Source of the DNA: ZLKRG08 sp963977625
GTDB taxonomy: Bacteria > Actinomycetota > Actinomycetes > Nanopelagicales > Nanopelagicaceae
Reading direction: 5' to 3'
Length of the DNA: 9,289 nucleotides
Assembly (NCBI GenBank): GCA_963977625.1
Contig: CAXBPX010000051.1
Coordinates: forward strand, 1-9,289
Below are positions 6,010-9,289 of the stretch, one piece after another. The position numbers and the translations under genes are program-made. The notes under the pieces are model-generated. The model had not been told where the DNA came from. It saw nothing but the letters and a program-made list of their open reading frames with translations, and made no database searches. The number at the start of each line of letters is the position of its first letter. Position 1 is the first letter of the stretch.

Positions 6010-6021
6010 CACCTGAGCACA

Positions 6022-6043
6022 TTTACCTTGGCTGAAAGGTAAA
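6022..6043. repeat. perfect inverted repeat over the phoU promoter
   Basis: TTTACCTT (6022-6029) and AAGGTAAA (6036-6043) are perfect 8-base arms around GGCTGA. The right arm overlaps the proposed phoU -10 box (6040-6045). If phoU is leaderless the repeat is DNA only, suggesting an operator; if transcription starts further upstream it could form a hairpin hiding the GAAAGG sequence (6034-6039). Confidence 0.5.
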
Positions 6044-6045
6044 AT
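6040..6045 (+). promoter_or_regulatory. -10 box of phoU, leaderless configuration
   Basis: TAAAAT ends six bases before the phoU ATG, matching the senX3 arrangement. An alternative is a leadered transcript using GAAAGG (6034-6039) as Shine-Dalgarno, though its 12-base distance to the ATG is long. Confidence 0.45.
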
Positions 6046-6051
6046 TCCACT

Positions 6052-6696
6052 ATGCGTAATGCCTTTCAGGAAGAGCTTGATTCCATCCATGACACCCTCG
6101 TCAAAATGGGACGTACGGTTGAAGAATCAATGTCTGCTGCAACTCGCGCGTTGCTCGAACCAAATCTAGAACTTGCCGAAAAGGTAATCAAAGATGATGA
6201 CAACATCGATGATATGCAACATGAATTAGATGATCGCACCATGATGATCATCGCGCGCCAATCTCCGGTCGCGGGCGATTTACGAACACTAGTAACTTCA
6301 CTTCGTATGTCCGCTGATTTAGAACGTATGGGCGATATGGCACACCACATCGCAAAGCTGGCCCGCATGCGCTATCCAAATATTGCGGTCCCTGAAGAGC
6401 TGCGCGACATTATTCGTAACATGGATCGCGTTGCAGTTGGCATTATTAAAAAGACCACTTCTGCAATTGACACTCGTAACACTACTTTGGCCCTACAACT
6501 GGAACAAGATGACGATGAAATGGATAAATTACATCGCCAACTATTTAAAACTCTAATGGAATCAACTTGGGCGCATGGCACCGAAATTGCAATTGATATG
6601 ACGCTACTTGGACGTTATTACGAACGTTGCGCAGACCACGCGGTATCCGTGGGTCGCCGTGTTTATTACATGGTTAACGGCGAATATAACTCTTAA
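6052..6696 (+). CDS. phoU: phosphate signalling regulator PhoU
   Basis: 214 residues, full length for the family, all helical. Two PhoU repeats of three-helix bundles are seen: the first (about 1-105) has DDDNIDDMQHELDDR and the family signature DLRTLVTSLRMSADLERMGDMAHHIAKLA, and the second (about 110-214) has EQDDDEMDKLHRQLF and the matching LGRYYERCADHAVSVGRRVYYM. The Asp/Glu-rich helices bind metal clusters in known PhoU structures. PhoU links the PstSCAB transporter to the sensor kinase and keeps the response off when phosphate is plentiful. It diverges from senX3 across a spacer with PHO-box-like repeats, so it is probably controlled by the regulator it restrains. With a soluble SenX3, PhoU may be what brings the kinase to the transporter (inference). 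No Pst genes are in the window. Confidence 0.95.
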   Translation: MRNAFQEELDSIHDTLVKMGRTVEESMSAATRALLEPNLELAEKVIKDDDNIDDMQHELDDRTMMIIARQSPVAGDLRTLVTSLRMSADLERMGDMAHHIAKLARMRYPNIAVPEELRDIIRNMDRVAVGIIKKTTSAIDTRNTTLALQLEQDDDEMDKLHRQLFKTLMESTWAHGTEIAIDMTLLGRYYERCADHAVSVGRRVYYMVNGEYNS

Positions 6697-6723
6697 TTCT
6701 CAATTACTAGTATCGATTTCGAA

Positions 6724-7488
6724 TTACTTCTTACCTTGATTTGCCACTGCTTCAATCGCTGCTTTGGCTGCTTCGGGATCTAAATATTCGCCACCAATTT
6801 TTACTGGTTTGAAATCTGCATTTAGTTCATAAAGCAATGGAATTCCGGTAGGAATATTTAAGCCCGCAATATCTGCATCTGAAATACCATCTAAATGTTT
6901 GACTAAAGCGCGAATCGAATTGCCATGTGCCGTGATTAAAACTTTTTTGCCAGTCTTTAAATCAGGAATAATTGATTCGTTCCAGTAAGGAATCATGCGC
7001 GCGACCACATCTTTTAAACATTCAGTGCGGGGCACTGCCGCCAAATCGGCATAACGAGGATCTCGCGCCTGTGAAAATTCATCATTTTCATCAATTGGTG
7101 GTGGTGGCACATCAAAAGAGCGGCGCCATAATTTAAATTGCTCTTCACCATAAGTAGCTAATGTCTGAGCCTTATCTTTTCCTTGCAGTGCACCGTAATG
7201 GCGTTCATTTAAGCGCCATGAGCGTTTAACCGGAATCCAGTGGCGATCGCAGGAATCTAGCGCTAGCTGCGAAGTATGTATCGCGCGGCGCAAAAGTGAA
7301 GTGTGCAAAATATCTGGCAATAAATTGCGCTCTTTTAATAAGACTCCACCGCGTTTGGCTTCGGCTTCACCAGTTGCAGAAAGACGCACATCTACCCAAC
7401 CAGTAAATAAATTAAGCGCATTCCATTCTGATTCGCCATGGCGCAATAAAATTAAAGTGTATTTGCTATTTGAATCTGATGAAGTCAT
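6724..7488 (-). CDS. gpmA: 2,3-bisphosphoglycerate-dependent phosphoglycerate mutase
   Basis: 254 residues, typical length. It interconverts 3- and 2-phosphoglycerate in glycolysis and gluconeogenesis in the cytosol. Seen: LLRHGESEWN with the phosphorylated His17, the substrate region NLFTGWVDVRLSATG (27-40), RLNERHYGALQG with the acid Glu95, and TAHGNSIRAL with His188. The C-terminal tail (from about 230) is the family's flexible lid, Lys-rich at its end. Its ATG overlaps the mshA stop as ATGA with no Shine-Dalgarno, so it is probably translationally coupled to mshA. In mycobacteria gpm1 also lies between mshA and senX3-regX3; here phoU on the opposite strand separates gpm from the kinase genes. 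Its 3' end is 27 bases from that of phoU, with no clear terminator hairpin between. Confidence 0.96.
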   Translation of the reverse strand: MTSSDSNSKYTLILLRHGESEWNALNLFTGWVDVRLSATGEAEAKRGGVLLKERNLLPDILHTSLLRRAIHTSQLALDSCDRHWIPVKRSWRLNERHYGALQGKDKAQTLATYGEEQFKLWRRSFDVPPPPIDENDEFSQARDPRYADLAAVPRTECLKDVVARMIPYWNESIIPDLKTGKKVLITAHGNSIRALVKHLDGISDADIAGLNIPTGIPLLYELNADFKPVKIGGEYLDPEAAKAAIEAVANQGKK

Positions 7489-8735
7489 GGTGCGTATCTT
7501 GCCATTGGCTGGTGATTAATCAAACGGTCATAGACATCTAAAGTGCCACGAGCCGTTGCATCCCAACCAAAGTGTGATGCATGTTCCACTGCGCCCATTG
7601 AAAGTGTGATTCGACGCTGTGGTTCCATTAATAAACGCGCAATAACTGATGACCAAGCTTTTGGATTATGTCCATCAACTAAGACGCCTGAAATACCATC
7701 TGCAACTGCAGTTCTTAAGCCACCAACTGCACTTGCAACTACTGGTGTACCGCATGCTTGCGCTTCTAGCGCCACTAAACCAAAACTTTCGGAATAACTT
7801 GGCACACAAACTAAATCAGATGCGCGATACAAATCTGGCAACTTTTCTCGACCAATCGGATCTAAAAATTTAATGACATCATCAAGTTTTAGCCAATTTA
7901 CTAATTCACGAATTCGTAGCGCTTCATTGTTGCCAACACCAGATGCGCCACCCGTAATTAAAACTTGTAAAACTGCACGCAATTCTGGATTGTGTTGCAT
8001 CATTTCATTTATCGCGCGCACCAAAACTTCTGGTCCTTTATGCGGTTGAATGCGGCCCACAAAAGAGATAATTAATTTCTTTGGATCCAAACTCAAATTT
8101 TTACGGGCATCTTTGCGGTTGGGGGTAAAGCTATATAAATCAACGCCTGGTGCAACTACTGCCACGTTATCTGGACAGGCATCATATAAACCCACAAGTG
8201 ATGCCGCTTCGGCATCTGTATTTGCAATTAGCGCATCTGCTGCTTGAACTATTTGCGTTTCACCTTGCACGCGAATCATTGGTTCGGGGCTTTCACCTTC
8301 AGCTAAATAAGCATTCTTCACGCGCGCCATGGTGTGCATGGTATGTACCAACGGAATCTCAAATTCTTTTGCAGCCGGCATCGCAACTTTGCCACTAATC
8401 CAATAATGGCTATGAATAATCTGATAGCCGGCGCCTTTAATTTTTGCTTTGAAATCTTGGGCCATAGCAGGAATTAAAGATGGCAGCTCTTCTTTTTTAG
8501 TTCCGATAGGTAAATCTAGATGCACAATCCGAATACCTTTTTCGTATTGCACTACATCTGGTTGATCTGCCGCAATTTTGCGAGTGAAGATATCTACATC
8601 CACACCAACTGCTGCCATTCGCTTTGCAGATTCGATGACGTAGATATTCATGCCGCCAGCATCACCAATGCCAGCTTGTTCAAGTGGCGAGGTATGCACC
8701 ATTACTAGCGCCACTTTGTTTCGCATGCTACTCAT
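7485..8735 (-). CDS. mshA: D-inositol-3-phosphate glycosyltransferase MshA (mycothiol synthesis)
   Basis: 416 residues. This GT-B, GT4-family enzyme joins GlcNAc from UDP-GlcNAc to 1L-myo-inositol-3-phosphate, the first step to mycothiol, the actinobacterial thiol. Seen: the N-terminal acceptor domain with HTSPLEQAGIGDAGGMNIYV, SHYWISG and HTMHTMARVKN, and the nucleotide-sugar domain with GVDLYSFTP, SFVGRIQPHKGPEVLVRAI and the GT4 signature SYSESFGLVALEAQACGTPVVA, ending in VGGL. The first ATG (MSSMRNK) is chosen because it lies five bases after the upstream gene's stop; the ATG three codons later is also possible. Other GT4 enzymes share the fold, but the GDAGGMN loop and the gpm neighbour fit MshA. 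It overlaps gpm by four bases. The ybjN-like gene often found between mshA and gpm is absent. Confidence 0.92.
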   Translation of the reverse strand: MSSMRNKVALVMVHTSPLEQAGIGDAGGMNIYVIESAKRMAAVGVDVDIFTRKIAADQPDVVQYEKGIRIVHLDLPIGTKKEELPSLIPAMAQDFKAKIKGAGYQIIHSHYWISGKVAMPAAKEFEIPLVHTMHTMARVKNAYLAEGESPEPMIRVQGETQIVQAADALIANTDAEAASLVGLYDACPDNVAVVAPGVDLYSFTPNRKDARKNLSLDPKKLIISFVGRIQPHKGPEVLVRAINEMMQHNPELRAVLQVLITGGASGVGNNEALRIRELVNWLKLDDVIKFLDPIGREKLPDLYRASDLVCVPSYSESFGLVALEAQACGTPVVASAVGGLRTAVADGISGVLVDGHNPKAWSSVIARLLMEPQRRITLSMGAVEHASHFGWDATARGTLDVYDRLINHQPMARYAP

Positions 8736-8740
8736 GGCGC

Positions 8741-9289
8741 TTAGTTTACTGGCGTATACCCACTTAACCTAGTTGAGATTTCTGCGGCAACTTGCGACCA
8801 ACGCTTAATATCCGCATCGCTAAATTTTTCCGCACGAACTAAATATGTATTCACTGCCAATTCGCCTTTGATTTGGAAGAAACCCAGCAACCAACGCGCA
8901 CTTGCACCTTCGCCAATTAACGTTAATAGCACGCGGCCTTTAACGCCATCTGCAAAGGTAAATTTAGGGGTGTCACTAAAAGCATATTTAGTAATTGCGC
9001 CGTCAGCTCCTTTAAAACCACCAGCAATTTTGCACTTTGCCACCACATTATCTAAATCAGTTAACGCACTTTCGGCGCTAGCGCTATCTTTATATTTAAC
9101 AGTTTCGGTGCTTAAAAATGAGTATGGACTGCCCTCTTTATTAGCTGCTACTTGACGTCGCAAAACCCGAGTTTTTTCAGAAGGGAAGTCACCACTGCAA
9201 ACATCTAATGTGGCATCTAGCAAAGTGGTACCGCGCGCAATCGGTAGCAGTTGATAATCCTGATCAAAATCTGAAATCTGGAAACCATA
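8741..9289 (-). CDS. unidentified protein, probably secreted or envelope-associated, 5' partial
   Basis: Open to the window edge: the frame continues through a TTG at 9221-9223 to base 9289 without a stop, so the start lies outside; 182 residues are visible. I do not recognise the family. The sequence reads as an alpha/beta domain with short strands (GRVLLTLIGE, ARWLLGFFQIKG, NTYLVRAEKF) and ends with a helix (DADIKRWSQVAAEISTRL). The motif RGTTLLDATLDVCSGDFPSE and a second Cys about 55 residues later (VAKCKIAGG) could form a disulphide, and the overall look is like small extracytoplasmic domains of actinobacterial lipoproteins. Any signal peptide would be in the missing part. It ends five bases before mshA and is probably cotranscribed with mshA-gpm; a link to mycothiol is not shown. 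Confidence 0.75.
   Translation of the reverse strand, partial: YGFQISDFDQDYQLLPIARGTTLLDATLDVCSGDFPSEKTRVLRRQVAANKEGSPYSFLSTETVKYKDSASAESALTDLDNVVAKCKIAGGFKGADGAITKYAFSDTPKFTFADGVKGRVLLTLIGEGASARWLLGFFQIKGELAVNTYLVRAEKFSDADIKRWSQVAAEISTRLSGYTPVN

Noticed and set aside
9221..9223. TTG as the start of the gene upstream of mshA
   Set aside because: The frame continues without a stop for 22 more codons to the window edge, with protein-like sequence, so the gene is partial.
1..9289. CRISPR arrays, tRNA or rRNA genes, insertion sequences, phage or defence genes
   Set aside because: No repeat-spacer pattern, RNA-gene signature, transposase or integrase was seen. All sequence is accounted for by housekeeping genes and short spacers.

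Overview
The window looks like a chromosomal core region of a low-GC, streamlined actinobacterium, most likely a freshwater acI/Nanopelagicales-type organism. This is inferred from three things. The gene set is actinobacterial: mshA for mycothiol, a CarD RNA-polymerase regulator with Trp85, and a SenX3/RegX3-type phosphate two-component pair next to phoU, gpm and mshA. The base composition is far more AT-rich than in most Actinobacteria. Genes are packed with overlaps of 1-14 bases and almost no spacers. No RNA gene, mobile element or CRISPR array is visible.

Left part (1-3500), isoprenoid-related and CarD. The window opens inside a plus-strand gene for a homoserine-dehydrogenase-like oxidoreductase of the DRL (DXR-like) type. 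A small Lys/Glu-rich minus-strand gene of unknown function follows. Next come a plus-strand IspD (here copy A) and a small zinc-ribbon protein coupled to it by a TTGA overlap. Facing them on the minus strand is carD, followed one base later by a second, divergent IspD-family gene (copy B). Copy B sits where actinobacteria usually carry ispD.

The main discovery candidate is the IspD pair. Copy A keeps the CTP loop and the core catalytic residues but has lost the beta-arm: it is nine residues short there and lacks the arm Thr and Arg. Copy B has lost the CTP loop and most core residues but keeps the arm at full length with its Thr and Arg. In the E. coli homodimer the arm of one subunit completes the active site of the other, so A and B look like complementary halves of an obligate heterodimer. 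This is inference from sequence only.

Middle part (3500-6700), phosphate control. carD and a lipoprotein gene diverge from a 176-base region with an extended -10 promoter on each strand. The lipoprotein gene converges with regX3-senX3, and senX3 diverges from phoU. The 98-base senX3/phoU spacer holds 11-base-period direct repeats like a PHO box, a perfect 8-base inverted repeat, and -10 boxes placed 6 bases before both ATGs, which suggests leaderless transcripts. The SenX3 kinase has no transmembrane segments, which is unusual for this family.

Right part (6700-9289), minus strand: an unidentified gene cut by the window edge, then mshA, then gpm, tightly spaced and probably one transcription unit. 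No gene-free stretch exceeds about 180 bases.
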